Below, piece after piece: positions 49,430 through 58,736 of a stretch of 64,000 nucleotides of DNA. The stretch comes from Polyangiaceae bacterium (GTDB taxonomy: Bacteria > Myxococcota_A > Polyangia > Polyangiales > Polyangiaceae), in assembly GCA_016719945.1 (NCBI GenBank), contig JADJYE010000033.1, forward strand, positions 124,001 to 188,000, given 5' to 3'. Positions within the stretch are counted from its first letter, which is position 1, and the number at the start of each line of letters is the position of its first letter. A program made the translations under genes and the position numbers. The notes under the pieces are model-generated. The model did no database searches and was not told where the DNA came from. It saw only the letters and a program-made list of their open reading frames with translations.

Positions 49430-50421
49430 TTACGACCTGCCCTCGCGACTTGCCGGCGAGGGCCCCGTGGAGCGCGAGGTCCATGCCGACACCACTCCGG
49501 GAGGAACTCGGGCTCCAGCCGCGGGTGGGGTTAGCTTCGCTGTGATCGGGAATGGCCGATCGTCGAATGGCAGGCGCAGCTTCAGATCGACCGTGAAGTG
49601 GCGAACACTTCGCCAGACTCCTTGATAGCTGTCTTCGTACCGCGGGTAAGCAAACAGCGAGACCGCGCCTGCACCCTGTACGATGAACTGCTTCTCGCCA
49701 GCTTGGACGGTCGACCAAGCTGGGTCAGCCGAGTCGAACCGGAAGCTGACGAAGGGGAGATCCCGCTCGTCGCCTCGAACTCGGCCGGTCATGCGATGGA
49801 CAGGGAACGCTAGCGACGCCTGAGCGTCAGGAGCGGCGATGTAGAGGTCCGCACGGATGGCCAGCTGGTTCGGCTGCTTTGACTCGTCTGCAGGAAAGGC
49901 CGGGGCCATGAGCGCGTAGACGTCCAGGGCTTCGACGAGAGGTCGCCGTCCCATGGGTGTGACCATCCGAATGAGATCCCCGCGTCCAGCGTCCACGGTC
50001 CGGGTTCCTCGCCGAACCTGGACGAGTCGCTCGTGCCCGCGTCCGGGATCGGGATCGAGGGCAACGTAGGGCGGAATGCTTGAGTCGAAGACGAGGACGT
50101 GAACCGTTCCGCCCGGAAGGGTGACGCGCAGGTCCGTGAGCAGCCGAGGCGCGACCTCGTCGAACCGAGCGTCCAGCTGCGGTGTCCAGTCTGCCAGCTC
50201 GATCGGCGGCGCCCCGACGACCTGTCCGGTCTTGGTTACTCCGACCATGAGCAGAACCGGGACCCGCGCGCAGCGTTGCAGAGCGCGCCGAGGCTGGGCG
50301 CGAGTTTGGCGACCTCCGGCCACGTTTCCTTGAGCTCCACGAGAGAGTCCTCTCCCAGGGGGCCTGTCCGCGCCTGCTCCAGGAGCTCACGTGCCCGCAG
50401 CTCCAGTTCCTGGGGGGTCAT
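49430..50421 (-). CDS. AlbA_2/Schlafen-like ATP-binding domain protein (one frameshift)
   Basis: ATG 50421 overlaps the stop of the upstream small ORF (ATGA). The N-terminus EDSLVELKETWPEVAKLA and LCNAARGS, then LLMVGVTKTGQVVG, form the AlbA_2 (divergent AAA_4/SLFN) pattern. The rest is beta-rich (FDSSIPPYVALDPDPG, VRRGTRTV, FVSFRFDSADPAWSTVQAG). A frame change near 50255 joins the parts. Domains of this kind occur in regulators and in RNase-type Schlafen defence proteins. Its place just upstream of the SIR2 gene suggests a shared role, possibly as regulator or sensor. Confidence 0.6.
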
Positions 50422-50669
50422 GCCCGTCTCATCCTGCTCGGGTGGGTTCGCGCGACTCCAAGACGCCGAGCGTTGAGCGTTCTCCGAACGCCCCCTACCT
50501 CCGACCCGCCTTGCCTCTCACCCTGATGGTTCTCCGGCGGCAGCCTGAGCTTCACGTTGTTGCCGTTGACCTCAACGACTTTCCGCGGCCCCTCCTCCTG
50601 GCCGAGGTCGAGGGGGTCGATGCGCTCGTTCCTTTCGGCGGACGCTCGCGGGCTCAGTACGAACGGCAT
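50418..50669 (-). CDS. small protein upstream of AlbA_2 gene, unknown
   Basis: 83 residues (RIDPLDLGQEEGPRKVVEV, KLRLPPENHQGERQGG). The third codon positions are GC-rich on this strand and the stop overlaps the following ATG by 4 bp, both supporting coding. A plus-strand frame over the same bases has poorer codon use. No domain is recognised. Confidence 0.4.
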   Translation of the reverse strand: MPFVLSPRASAERNERIDPLDLGQEEGPRKVVEVNGNNVKLRLPPENHQGERQGGSEVGGVRRTLNARRLGVARTHPSRMRRA

Positions 50670-50793
50670 GCGGCGTGGATATCGGACCTTCCGCCGCCCG
50701 AAAAGGTGTGAGGCCTACAGCCCTCACCCCCACGCCGACCCGCGCCGCGTTTGTTACACAATATTACAGCTCGCGAAGGCGCGCCCGCCGCCG

Positions 50794-51018
50794 ATGTGGC
50801 CCGCGCGCACACCGTCCGAGGCTTCCTCGGGGCGCAAGCCTCACAGGCCGGAGGAGGAGCCGATCGCGGGTGGCGCTGCGGTCGCGCCGGGGACGCCCCC
50901 TGGGGTGACGCCTCCTGCCACGCCGCCGGCCGCGCCTCCGACGGGGGCGACCGGCAGCAACGGCGGCGCGGCGACGGCGCCGGGTATGCCGGGCGCCGAT
51001 CCGTTCGGCCGTCGATGA
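50794..51018 (+). CDS. short Pro/Gly/Ala-rich protein, possible
   Basis: 74 residues from ATG 50794 with a low-complexity C-terminus (GTPPGVTPPATPPAAPPTG). It ends 25 bp before the HerA-like ATPase on the same strand. Composition alone could arise by chance in such GC-rich DNA, so the call is tentative. Confidence 0.3.
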   Translation: MWPARTPSEASSGRKPHRPEEEPIAGGAAVAPGTPPGVTPPATPPAAPPTGATGSNGGAATAPGMPGADPFGRR

Positions 51019-51043
51019 TCCCACGCGCGAATCGGAGAGCCCC

Positions 51044-52428
51044 ATGAGCCCGTCCCTGTTCCTCGGCGCAACACGTCCGCTCGATGGTAGTCCGCAGGTC
51101 GGCGCGCTCCACGTGCCCGCCCACCACCTCGTCACGCACGGGGTGGTGGTGGGCATGACGGGCAGCGGCAAGACCGGGCTCGTGACCGTGCTGGTCGAGG
51201 AGGCGCTGCGCGCGGGCGTGCCGGTCCTCGCCATCGATGTGAAGGGGGACCTGCCGAACCTGCTCCTGGCCTTCCCGTCCTTCGACCCGGCGCACGTGCG
51301 GCCGTGGGTCGAGCCGCGGCCGGGCGAGCCCGAGGGGGCGGCCGACGCGCTCGCGGCGCGGCTCGCGGAGGAGCGGCAGCGGGGCTCGAGGCTTACGGCA
51401 TCCGCGGGGAGGACCTGAGCGCGTTCGCGCGCGCGTCGCACGTGCGGGTGATCACGCCCGGCGCGGACGCGGGGGAGATGCTGCACGTGCTCTCCGCGCT
51501 CGAGCGGCGCTCGGCCCGCTGGGACTCCGATCCCGACGGGGCCCGCTCGGCGCTCAGCGCGGCGATCTCGCTCATCCTGCGGCTGCTCGGGCGCGATCCC
51601 GATCCGGCGCGCAGCCGCGAGCACGTGCTGCTCTCGGTGCTCGCCGAGCGGCACCTCGCCGCCGGCGAGCCCGCCGACATCGCGCGCCTGTTGCCCGAGA
51701 TCCTCGAGCCGCCGTTCGCGTCGATCGGGGCGCTCGACATCAATGGCTTCATGCCGAAGCGCGCGCGGCGCGAGCTCGCGGCGGCGCTCAACACCTTGCT
51801 CGCCTCCCCGTCGTTCGCGAGCTGGCGGCGCGGCGCCACGCTCGACGTCGACGCCTGGCTGCAGCCGCACGAGGGCCGCACCCCCGCGACCATCCTCAGC
51901 GTGGCCCACCTGGACGACGACGAGCGCGCCCTCGTGCTCGGCGTCGTGCTCGAGGAGATCCTCTCCTGGGTGCGCGGCCTGCCAGGCTCGCAGCGCCTGC
52001 GCGCCCTCATCGTGTTCGACGAGGTCTATGGCTTCCTGCCGCCCCACCCGGCGAGCCCCCCGACCAAGCGCCCCCTCGTCGCCCTCATGAAGGCAAGCGC
52101 GGCCTATGGCGTGGGCGTCCTCATCGCCACCCAGAACCCGATGGACCTCGACTACCGCGCCCTGAGCAACGCCGGCCTCTGGTGCCTCGGCCGCCTGCAG
52201 ACCGACGCCGACCGCGCCCGGGTCCTCGACGGCCTCGCCAATGAAGCGGGCCAAGGCCAGACCGCCGAAGAGCTCTCCGACGTCCTCAAGCAGCTGCGCC
52301 CCCGGTGGTTCGTCGTGCGCGACGCCCAGGCCGGCGGAGCGTCGATGCTGCTGCAGCCCCGCTGGGCCATGTCGTTTCTGCGCGGGCCGATGACGCGGCA
52401 TGAGATCCGCAGGGCGCGCGGGGCGTGA
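51044..52428 (+). CDS. HerA/DUF853-like ATPase (one frameshift, possibly truncated)
   Basis: VVVGMTGSGKTGLVTVLVEE is Walker A, LAIDVKGDLPNLLLAFP follows, and ALIVFDEVYGFLPPHP is Walker B. VGVLIATQNPMDLDYRALSN is the sensor region. The frame changes near 51390, where one G appears missing (EERQRG then LEAYGIRGEDL). About 461 residues, shorter than many relatives with a further C-terminal domain, so the end may be lost. HerA-like hexameric ATPases pump DNA in repair or defence. A 97-bp piece of this gene recurs at 63335-63431. Confidence 0.72.
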
Positions 52429-52517
52429 GATGCGGCGGACCTCGTCTGCCGCGCGAGCATCGAGACGATGACCTCGAGGCCGAGCCCGGTTGGCGATGAG
52501 CCCATGGCGCTTAGCAC

Positions 52518-52567
52518 GCGACAGCGAGGGCACCCACTGGCCCAATGACCGCTATCCCTGTCGTCGC
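52518..52567. repeat. degenerate REP-like palindrome
   Basis: GCGACAGCGAGGGCACCCAC ... CCTGTCG resembles the dispersed palindrome family but the centre has diverged (ACTGGCCCAATGACCGC). It sits in the gene-free stretch 52429-52737, in which I see nothing else. Confidence 0.45.
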
Positions 52568-52737
52568 ACTCCGGTCGTTCCACAGCAGAGCTCACGAGCC
52601 CGGTCCCGGCGTGCTCCGTCATCGGCCAGCCCTCGCCTCTGGATGCCGCACCGCCCGCCGGCGGACCTGGGCTAGGGGCTCCGGCACGCTGGAGGCGGCG
52701 GCGACGGGTGGGAGGGAGGCTGAGCGAGCTCAGCGCG

Positions 52738-53387
52738 TCACGGCTCGCCGATCGCGCGCTGCACGAAGCACAGCGCCACGATCCGGTCCCGGTCCGGAGC
52801 GACCGAGAAGATCGGCAGCCCCCTTGGGGCGTCCGGCAACAGCTCGCCGCTGGGCGGCGGCGATCTGCGGGACGATCGCGGCGGGCCGAAGCGGGGGGCG
52901 ACGGTCGCCAGCGGCTTGCCAGGGCGCGGGCGCGACTGGTGCACCTGCCATTGCGGGCCCTTCACGCTCGGCATGCGAATGGCCAAGGGCTTGTCGAACC
53001 CGAGCGGTGACAGGCAAGCGGCCGGTGAGAGCGCGCGCTCGGCGGTCACGCAGAACGACACCAACGCGCCCCCGCGGTCGCAGTCTCCCCGCCACGAGGC
53101 CGAGCTTCTCCTCCTGGTTGAGCGCGCTGCAGCGCGCCGAGATCGGAGGCCCCCTCGACGAGCTCCCGGACGCGCGCGCAGCGGCTCGGGTCGTCGAGCG
53201 GAGGGGCGGGGACCTTGGTAGGCGGGTCGTCGGTCTTCGCGGCGGGAGCCACGGTCAGCGAAGCGACCGGCTGCGGGGCGCTCGGCTCCGCCATCACCGG
53301 CGCGACGCTGGGATCGCTCGAGCACGCGAGGGCCATCATCGCAGCTGCGCATCCAGCGATGCATCGCGATGGGCGGAGGTCCCGCAT
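52738..53387 (-). CDS. putative lipoprotein (frameshifted)
   Basis: ATG 53387 begins a signal peptide with lipobox MMALAC. Ser/Pro-rich linker, then RCARVRELVEGASDLGAL in the first frame. From about 53130 the coding signal moves to other frames, ending GLPIFSVAPDRDRIVALCF and a stop at 52738. At least one and probably two frame changes. No known domain. The 5' end is duplicated: the 70 bp around its start recur near 61692-61755 beside another repeat copy. Confidence 0.45.
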
Positions 53388-53455
53388 GGCGTAAGGCTCG
53401 CGGCATCCCTCGGGAGCGTCAAGGGCGGGCGAGCGGTGATCCTTCGCGAACCCGC

Positions 53456-54453
53456 TCAGCCCTCGAGGACCTCTTGGAGCGAGCGCGCCGAGAGGGAACG
53501 CTCGACCCAGCGGTCGAGCACGCTCACGTCGGTGGTGCCGAGGACGCGCTCGGCGGTGGCGTCGTCGACGGCGAAGCCACGCAGGCGGAGCAGCTTGAGG
53601 AGCGTGCGAGCCTCGCCGCGGACCTCACCCTCGGCGCGACCCTCGGCGCGACCCTCGTTGCGGCCCTCGTTGCGGCCCTCCGCGCGACCCTCGTTGCGGC
53701 CCTCCGCGCGACCCTCGACTCGGCCCTCGTTGCGGCCCTCTTCTCGGATGATCTCCAGCGAGCGCATGCCTCGTTCCTCCAGCAACCTGAGAATATTAGC
53801 GCGGATCTCTGCGGGCGCCGCGCCTTCGATGAGCGAGGCCAGGCGCTGGCGGAGGCGCGGGTCGGTGAGCTCGGTGACGGCCTCGGCGGCACGCAGGACG
53901 TCCGCCTCCGCCTCGGCGGTGAGGCCACGCGGCCCGCGCCCGGCGACCTCCGCCGACCGCGCCAGCGCGACCAGCACCGCAAGCAGGAGGTGCTCACGGG
54001 CGTAGTCGATCGAGGCGAGGTGGGGGAGATCGCGCGGGCTGAGCACGATCGGGCGGAGGATGAGGGCGCCCTCGTCTCGGCGGCTGGCGCGCCCAGCTCG
54101 CGGTCGCCTCGTCGAAGGTCAAGACGACCAGCACCACCCGCACAGCGTGACGGCCGAGCGCGCTTGCGACCATCTGGATCCACGCGCGGGGCTTCCCGGG
54201 GTCCGCGCGGCGCTGCACCTCAAGGATGACGATGGCGCGCAGCGGACCGTCCGCTGTATCGCGTAGCTCGGCCACGAAGTCTGCGTGGCGGTGGGCCGGG
54301 ACGACCTCGATGGCGGTCGACTCGAGGACCGTGACCGTGGTCTGCGACGAGAGAGGTAGCTGCACCTGCCCAAGGGCGAGCAGCTCCAATAGGACCTGGG
54401 GTGCTCCTCAGCACGTCGAGCGGCGCCTCGTGGAAGAGGGTGCTGATGGCCAC
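53456..54453 (-). pseudogene. PD-(D/E)XK Rpn-like protein, copy A (frameshifted)
   Basis: Starts AISTLFHEAPLDVLR, then LPLSSQTTVTVLESTAIEV, FVAELRDTADGPLRAIV and ILEVQRRADPGKPRAWIQMV, the latter giving the E-x-Q of a PD-(D/E)XK core. WARQP, then LRPIVLGPRDLPHLASIDYA and a C-terminal region with a hydrophilic GRNEGRAEG repeat. The type is common in actinobacteria and myxobacteria and resembles Rpn/YhgA-like transposase-derived nucleases. Frames change after VLR (one G missing relative to copy C) and near 54080. The 12-bp repeats at 53625-53750 encode the GRNEGR stretch and are not CRISPR. Confidence 0.65.
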
Positions 54454-54716
54454 GAGGAGCGCATAGCAACGGCGATGCCGGTCGAGGCGCCCATCGCCAG
54501 CAGCGAAAGGGCCGCATTCCGGGCGGCCGCGATTGATGTGCGCGGTGGCGGGCGCCGGCGGGGCGGCGGCGGCCGGCACGGCGAGGCCGGTGACCTCGGT
54601 CGTGCGCGCTCGCTCCGCTCCCGAAGGACTGCCGCGACGTTACCGGGCCCCATGGCCGGCAGGCTTCGCAGGGCGCCATCGCCTAAGGCCGGCCGCCTTT
54701 GCCCCTCTTCTTCCGC

Positions 54717-55686
54717 TCAGCTCTCGAGGACCTCTTGGAGGGAGCGCGCCGAGAGTGAACGCTCGACCCAGCGGTCGAGCACGCTCACGTCGGTGGTGGC
54801 GAGGACGCGCTCGGCGGTGGCGTCGTCGACGGCGAACCCACGGAGGCGGAGCAGCTTGAGCAGGGTGCGAGCCTCCCCGCGGACCTCACCGCGCACCTCT
54901 CCCTCTGCGCGACCCTCGTTGCGGCCCTCCGCGCGACCCTCGTTGCGGCCCTCTGCGCGACCCTCGTTGCGGCCCTCTTCTCGGATGATCTCCAGCGAGC
55001 GCATGCCTCGTTCCTCCAGCAACCTGAGAATATTAGCGCGGATCTGCGGGCGCCGCGCCTTCGATGAGCGAGGCCAGGCGCTGGCGGAGGCGTAGGTCGG
55101 TGAGCTCGGTGACGGCCTCGGCGGCGCGGAGCACATCCGCCTCCGCCTCGGCGGTGAGGCTCCGCGGCCCGCGCGCTGCGACCTCCGCCGACCGCGCCAG
55201 CGCGACCAGCACTGCGAGCAGGAGGTGCTCACGGGCGTAGTCGATCGAGACGAGGTGGGGGAGATCGCGCGGGCCGAGCACGATCGGGCGGAGGACGAGG
55301 GCGCCCTCGTCTGGGGCTGGCGCGCCCAGCTCGCGGTCGCCTCGTCGAAGGTCAACACGACCAGCAACACCCGCACGGCGTGACGGCCGAGCGCGCTCGC
55401 GACCATCTGGATCCACGCGCGGGGCTTTCGGCGTCCGCGCGGCGTTGCACCCTCGAGGATGACGATGGCGCGCAGCGGACCGTCCGCTGTATCGCGTAGC
55501 TCGGCCACGAAGTCTGCGTGGCGGTGGGCCGGACGACCTCGATGGCGGTCGACTCGAGCACCGTGACCGTGGTCTGCGACGAGAGGAGCTGCACCTCTTC
55601 CGGGAGGGCGAGCAGCTCGAGCAGCACCTCGGGGTGCTCCTCAGCACGTCGAGCGGCGCCTCGTGGAAGAGGGTGCTGATGGCCAC
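54717..55686 (-). pseudogene. PD-(D/E)XK Rpn-like protein, copy B (frameshifted)
   Basis: Same family as copy A, in tandem with it in the same orientation. AELRDTADGPLRAIVILEG replaces the LEVQ motif because of a frame change near 55450; other breaks lie near 55640, 55320 and 55050. The C-terminus (ERSLSARSLQEVLES) is intact. It is part of a longer duplicated block with copy C. Confidence 0.65.
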
Positions 55687-55987
55687 GCGGAGCGCACAGC
55701 AATGGTGGTGCCAATGGAGCAATGAGACGCTTCGCTGAAGAAGGGCGGCGTTCGAGCGGCATCCGCCAAACGTCGGGGCGGCGGTCGCCGGCGGAGAAGT
55801 GGCGGCCCGCCGGGGACCGAGCCCGGGCCATCGGCCCAGGCCGCTGGCGCCCCGAGTCGGGCAACGACGACCGAACCGGGGGGACATGGCCCGCATGGAG
55901 CCCGACGCTGTCGCTCTGATGGGTAGCCAGGGCGGCTGAACCGTAACCCCTCCAGGGAGGCCGCTCTTGGGGCGGCGGTGCTGGGTC

Positions 55988-56036
55988 GGCGACAGCGAGG
56001 CCAACCATTGAGCGAATGCTCCCCGTCGCTGTCGCC
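55988..56036. repeat. REP-like palindrome
   Basis: Arms GGCGACAGC and GCTGTCGCC around AGGCCAACCATTGAGCGAAT. Paired with the copy at 56124-56172, 136 bp away, making a composite unit that recurs at 63063-63248. Confidence 0.75.
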
Positions 56037-56123
56037 AACCCCACCTCCAAAGGGCCTGTTAGCGATTCACCTGCAGGAGTTTCCCGTGGAAGTCCTCGCT
56101 CGACGGCGTCTGCGACCGACGGC

Positions 56124-56172
56124 GGCGACAGCGAGGCCACTTATTGGACGAATGGTCCCCGTAGCTGTCGCC
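56124..56172. repeat. REP-like palindrome
   Basis: Arms GGCGACAGC and GCTGTCGCC around AGGCCACTTATTGGACGAAT. The spacer before it (CTGCAGGAGTTTCCCGTGGA) recurs before the palindrome at 63200 and, alone, near 57265. Confidence 0.75.
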
Positions 56173-56389
56173 GCTCGCTGCGCGTGGGGGCGGCGAGCCC
56201 CTCGGGGCTCGTGGTCGACGCGGGCCCGGCGCCCGACGCGGTCGCGCGACTCCCCGCGCTCGCCTGCCTCGGCGCGCCGCTCCCCTCGCCGGATGACGCG
56301 CCACCCTCGCCGCCACACGCCGCCATGGCCGCCGGTAGCGCCAGCGCGAAGAGCGACGTCGCCCGGGGCCTCACGGTGGGCTCGCCCAT
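56141..56389 (-). pseudogene. truncated lipoprotein gene running into a REP element
   Basis: 82-residue frame with a convincing signal (SLFALALPAAMAAC) and a Ser/Gly-rich start of the mature protein. The last residues (RRQLRGPFVQ) are encoded by the palindrome at 56124-56172, so the original gene has been cut off by the repeat. Its start is 63 bp from the divergent antitoxin gene. Confidence 0.5.
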
Positions 56390-56429
56390 GAGCGCACCGT
56401 ACTTACGGCACGAATCGCTTGCCCAGGCA

Positions 56430-56445
56430 TCCTACTACAGTAGGA
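56430..56445. promoter_or_regulatory. inverted repeat before vapB, probable operator
   Basis: TCCTACTACAGTAGGA, 7-bp perfect arms around AC, ends 7 bp before the antitoxin ATG. RHH antitoxins usually repress their own promoter at such sites. Confidence 0.5.
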
Positions 56446-56452
56446 TTAGCTC

Positions 56453-56679
56453 ATGGGTGAGCCCGCCGCAAAGCTGTCGATCACCGTTCCTAGCGAGCTT
56501 GCTGCCGAGATCCGCAAGCGTGTCGGCGCCCGCGGGGTCTCCGGGTTCGTCACGCGTGCCATCGCGCACGAGCTCAGCGGGAGCAACTCAGTGCCTATCT
56601 CGCGGAGGTGGACCGAGAGTTCGGGCCGGTTCCCAAAGAGACGCTCGCAGAGGCGCGCCGAGCATGGCGGAAGCGCTGA
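56453..56679 (+). CDS. vapB: VapB-type ribbon-helix-helix antitoxin (frameshifted)
   Basis: KLSITVPSELAAEIRKRVG and VSGFVTRAIAHEL give a ribbon-helix-helix DNA-binding region. After a single missing base near 56583 the tail reads EQLSAYLAEVDREFGPVPKE and ends at TGA 56677-56679, overlapping the toxin start by 16 bp. About 75 residues, as usual. The tail would neutralise the PIN toxin encoded next. Confidence 0.7.
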
Positions 56680-57081
56680 TCCTCGACTCAGAAGCGCTGA
56701 ACGCGCTCGCGAGCCCTGGCGAGCGCGGGGCTCTCGCTCTTCGCATGCGCGCGGTGCTGCAGATCGCGCGTGACCACAGCGCGATCGTTCGCGTGCCCGC
56801 ACCCGTGCTCGCAGAGGTCTGCAGGAGTCCGAAGCTCGACGCAGCCGTGAACCGCGTTCTCGCGATGAAGGGTATCGGTGTGGCAGAGCTTACCGAGCGT
56901 ATCGCCCGGCGCGCCGGCCACCTGCTCGCCAGGGTCAAGCTCAAGTCCGAACACGCCGTCGATGCCTTCGTCGTCGCCACCGCGCTCGACTTCCCCGACT
57001 CTATGATCGCCACAGGCGACGTGGGCGACTATCGAGCGATTGGCTGCCGGATTCAAGCAGGTCCGAACCTTTCGCATCTAG
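56664..57081 (+). CDS. vapC: VapC-type PIN-domain toxin (C-terminal frameshift)
   Basis: LILDSEALNAL, LAEVCRSPKLD, AVDAFVVATALDF and MIATGDVGDY supply the four acidic residues of a PIN ribonuclease. One missing base near 57037 restores the normal end (LAAGFKQVRTFRI) and a stop at 57079-57081. The uncorrected frame instead runs on for over 450 residues of nonsense. Target RNA unknown. Confidence 0.75.
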
Positions 57082-57084
57082 CGA

Positions 57085-57260
57085 CGCCGGCGCCGCTCCT
57101 ACCCTCCACGCTGGCCGCGAACGCGCTGGGGCTCTTGCCGACGGCCGCCTTGAAGTCACGCGCCAGGTGGGCCTGGTCCGACGTAGCCGAGGTCCGCCGC
57201 GAGCCTCGTCCGTTCGTTAGCGGCCGTGTCGCCGAGCTCACCTCCCAAAGACCGCTTGTT
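57085..57260 (-). pseudogene. AraC-family HTH C-terminal remnant
   Basis: RLAADLGY and DQAHLARDFKAAVGKSPSAF match the second helix-turn-helix of AraC regulators. The effector domain and the first HTH are absent, and the two motifs lie in different frames. A second, shorter remnant lies at 63441-63540. Confidence 0.55.
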
Positions 57261-57325
57261 CGCGATCCACCCGAAGGAGTTCCCCCTGGAAGTCGCTCGC
57301 AGGATGACGCCCGCGACGGCCCCGG

Positions 57326-57371
57326 CGAATACGAGGCCACCCATTGGGCGAATGCTCCCTGCACCTTTCGC
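57326..57371. repeat. degenerate REP-like element
   Basis: ACGAGGCCACCCATTGGGCG and AATGCTCCCT match the centre of the palindrome family, but the outer arms have decayed. It follows the short repeat GGAGTTCCCCCTGGAAGTCG shared with 56075 and 63155. Confidence 0.5.
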
Positions 57372-57414
57372 TGCAGGGGCGGCGAGCGCTGCGGAACACC
57401 GCACGAGGACGGAT

Positions 57415-57786
57415 CTATGGGTCGCAGAGCGGGTCGAGCGGTTGGCACTTCGGCATCCCCCGGTGAGCCGAGGGCTTCAGCCGATCGACGAGCGTCGAGT
57501 CGAAGGACTTCCCATCGTCGGTGGCCCGAACCGGTAGCGCGGAGAGGCCCGCCCCGCCGGAGAGCAGGCCCGAGATGCCCCCCTCGCTCGGCACGAGCGC
57601 GGACGCGGTGGCGGCGGCGGCAGACGCCGAGGGGCGCGCCGTTGCGGAGGGTCGCGGGCCTGTGCTGGTCGCCGCGGACGCGGAGGCCGACGTCGAGCGC
57701 GCCGGTCCTGCCGAGGCGGTGGTCGTGCCTGGCGCGTCGGTCCCGCACGCGACAAGAAGGATCGCGAAGGCGAATGGGACTCTCAC
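57415..57786 (-). CDS. small lipoprotein, Ser/Ala-rich
   Basis: GTG 57786 overlaps the stop of the preceding frame (GTGA). Signal FAFAILLVAC, then a long Ser/Ala/Thr-rich linker and a conserved-looking tail (SFDSTLVDRLKPSAHRGMP) with two Cys at the end. No function is recognised. Confidence 0.5.
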   Translation of the reverse strand: MRVPFAFAILLVACGTDAPGTTTASAGPARSTSASASAATSTGPRPSATARPSASAAAATASALVPSEGGISGLLSGGAGLSALPVRATDDGKSFDSTLVDRLKPSAHRGMPKCQPLDPLCDP

Positions 57787-57995
57787 TGGGCCCCCGAGGG
57801 CAGGAGGGTGCTGCGGACGAACGGCTCGACTGCTTTGGCGCGGTCCCCGGTCAGCCCGCCCTCGGGGAGGAACACCACATCGCCATAGCCGGTTCGTCGG
57901 GACTTTTGATCCTGGAACGGCTGCACGACCAGGTGCTCCTTCGAGGGGAGCAGCTTCGCGTCCTCCGCATCCAGCGTGGTGCCAATGCGCTGCAC
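57783..57995 (-). pseudogene. 5'-truncated coding fragment, unknown
   Basis: RIGTTLDAEDAKLLPSKEHL and GYGDVVFLPEGGLTGDRAKA look like genuine protein with good codon use, and the stop overlaps the next gene by 4 bp. Upstream of about 58020 the frame degenerates where the plus-strand repeat protein begins, so the N-terminus seems lost to a rearrangement. Confidence 0.4.
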
Positions 57996-58033
57996 GAGCT
58001 CCCGGTCGCGTCGAGTCCCCTCTCAAGCCCGGC

Positions 58034-58516
58034 ATGTCCGCCATCCTGTCGAACCGCGACAACTGGAAGAGGGGCCTCGGGAACACGGCGACCAAGGACG
58101 CCACGATCACCGCCTGCAAAGCGGCGATGGAGGGGGTCAACGCCGTCGGCTGCGACGCCGGAAGCGGAGCCACTGGCACCAGCGGAACGGCCTGGGACGG
58201 CAAGGCCGCATACACCTGCACGGGCAACGACGCAGCGACCATCACCGGCGTCACCGCCAACATCGTGTCGGGCCCGGCGGTCACGGCAAACGGCAACTGC
58301 AAGCTCACGCTCAAGGACTGCACCATCACGAGCAACGAGGGGATCTCCGCGAACGGCAACGCGCAGGTCACGGTCGAAGGCGGCGAGATCAAGGCGAGCG
58401 ACACCGCGATCGCGGCGAACGGCAATGCGCAGGTCACCGTCAACGGCGGGAAGGTGAGCGGCAAGGTGGTCGCCAACGGCAACGCCAAGGTGACCGGCGT
58501 CACAACGGCGAAGTAG
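58034..58516 (+). CDS. beta-helix-like repeat protein, possibly 5'-truncated
   Basis: The C-terminal half consists of about 23-residue repeats with the core (T/A)ANGNAQVTVxGG, as expected for a right-handed beta helix: TANGNCKLTLKDCTITSNE, SANGNAQVTVEGGEIKA, AANGNAQVTVNGG, VANGNAKVTGV. The N-terminal part has three Cys (TACKAAM, VGCDAG, YTCTGN). No signal peptide precedes it, and the region upstream is a probable rearrangement junction, so the natural start may be missing. Likely surface or periplasmic. Confidence 0.5.
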   Translation: MSAILSNRDNWKRGLGNTATKDATITACKAAMEGVNAVGCDAGSGATGTSGTAWDGKAAYTCTGNDAATITGVTANIVSGPAVTANGNCKLTLKDCTITSNEGISANGNAQVTVEGGEIKASDTAIAANGNAQVTVNGGKVSGKVVANGNAKVTGVTTAK

Positions 58517-58736
58517 CTCCCATCGGCTCGCCGATCCGCCTGCGCTGGCCGCGCCCAACTACGAGAGGGGATCAACGCGGCCGGCGACCCGTAGAACTCG
58601 GCGACACGTGCTCGCCCGCGCGCGGGGGGGACGGCGAGGGCGGCGGGCGATCGCGCGCCTACAGCCCGATCGCGCCCGCTGCCTCGTCTCTTTCGGGACA
58701 GAGGTCGACGCCGCAGGCTCACCAAGGAGATGCCCG

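Larger units (their letters stand above)
54717..56172. repeat. segmental duplication, block 1
   Basis: The stretch holding copy B, about 300 bp upstream (TCTGATGGGTAGCCAGGGCG, AACCGTAACCCCTCCAGGGA) and two REP-like palindromes recurs almost unchanged at 61838-63248. Differences between the blocks are mainly single-base length changes in G or C runs. Confidence 0.8.

Noticed and set aside
53625..53750. Short regularly spaced repeats that look CRISPR-like
   Set aside because: They are 12-bp coding repeats for GRNEGR/AEGR within the Rpn-like genes, with no unique spacers and no cas genes.
56016..58457. 813-codon plus-strand frame starting before vapC
   Set aside because: Only the PIN-domain portion (56664-57037) is real; the rest crosses repeats and antisense of other genes because a missing base removes the vapC stop.
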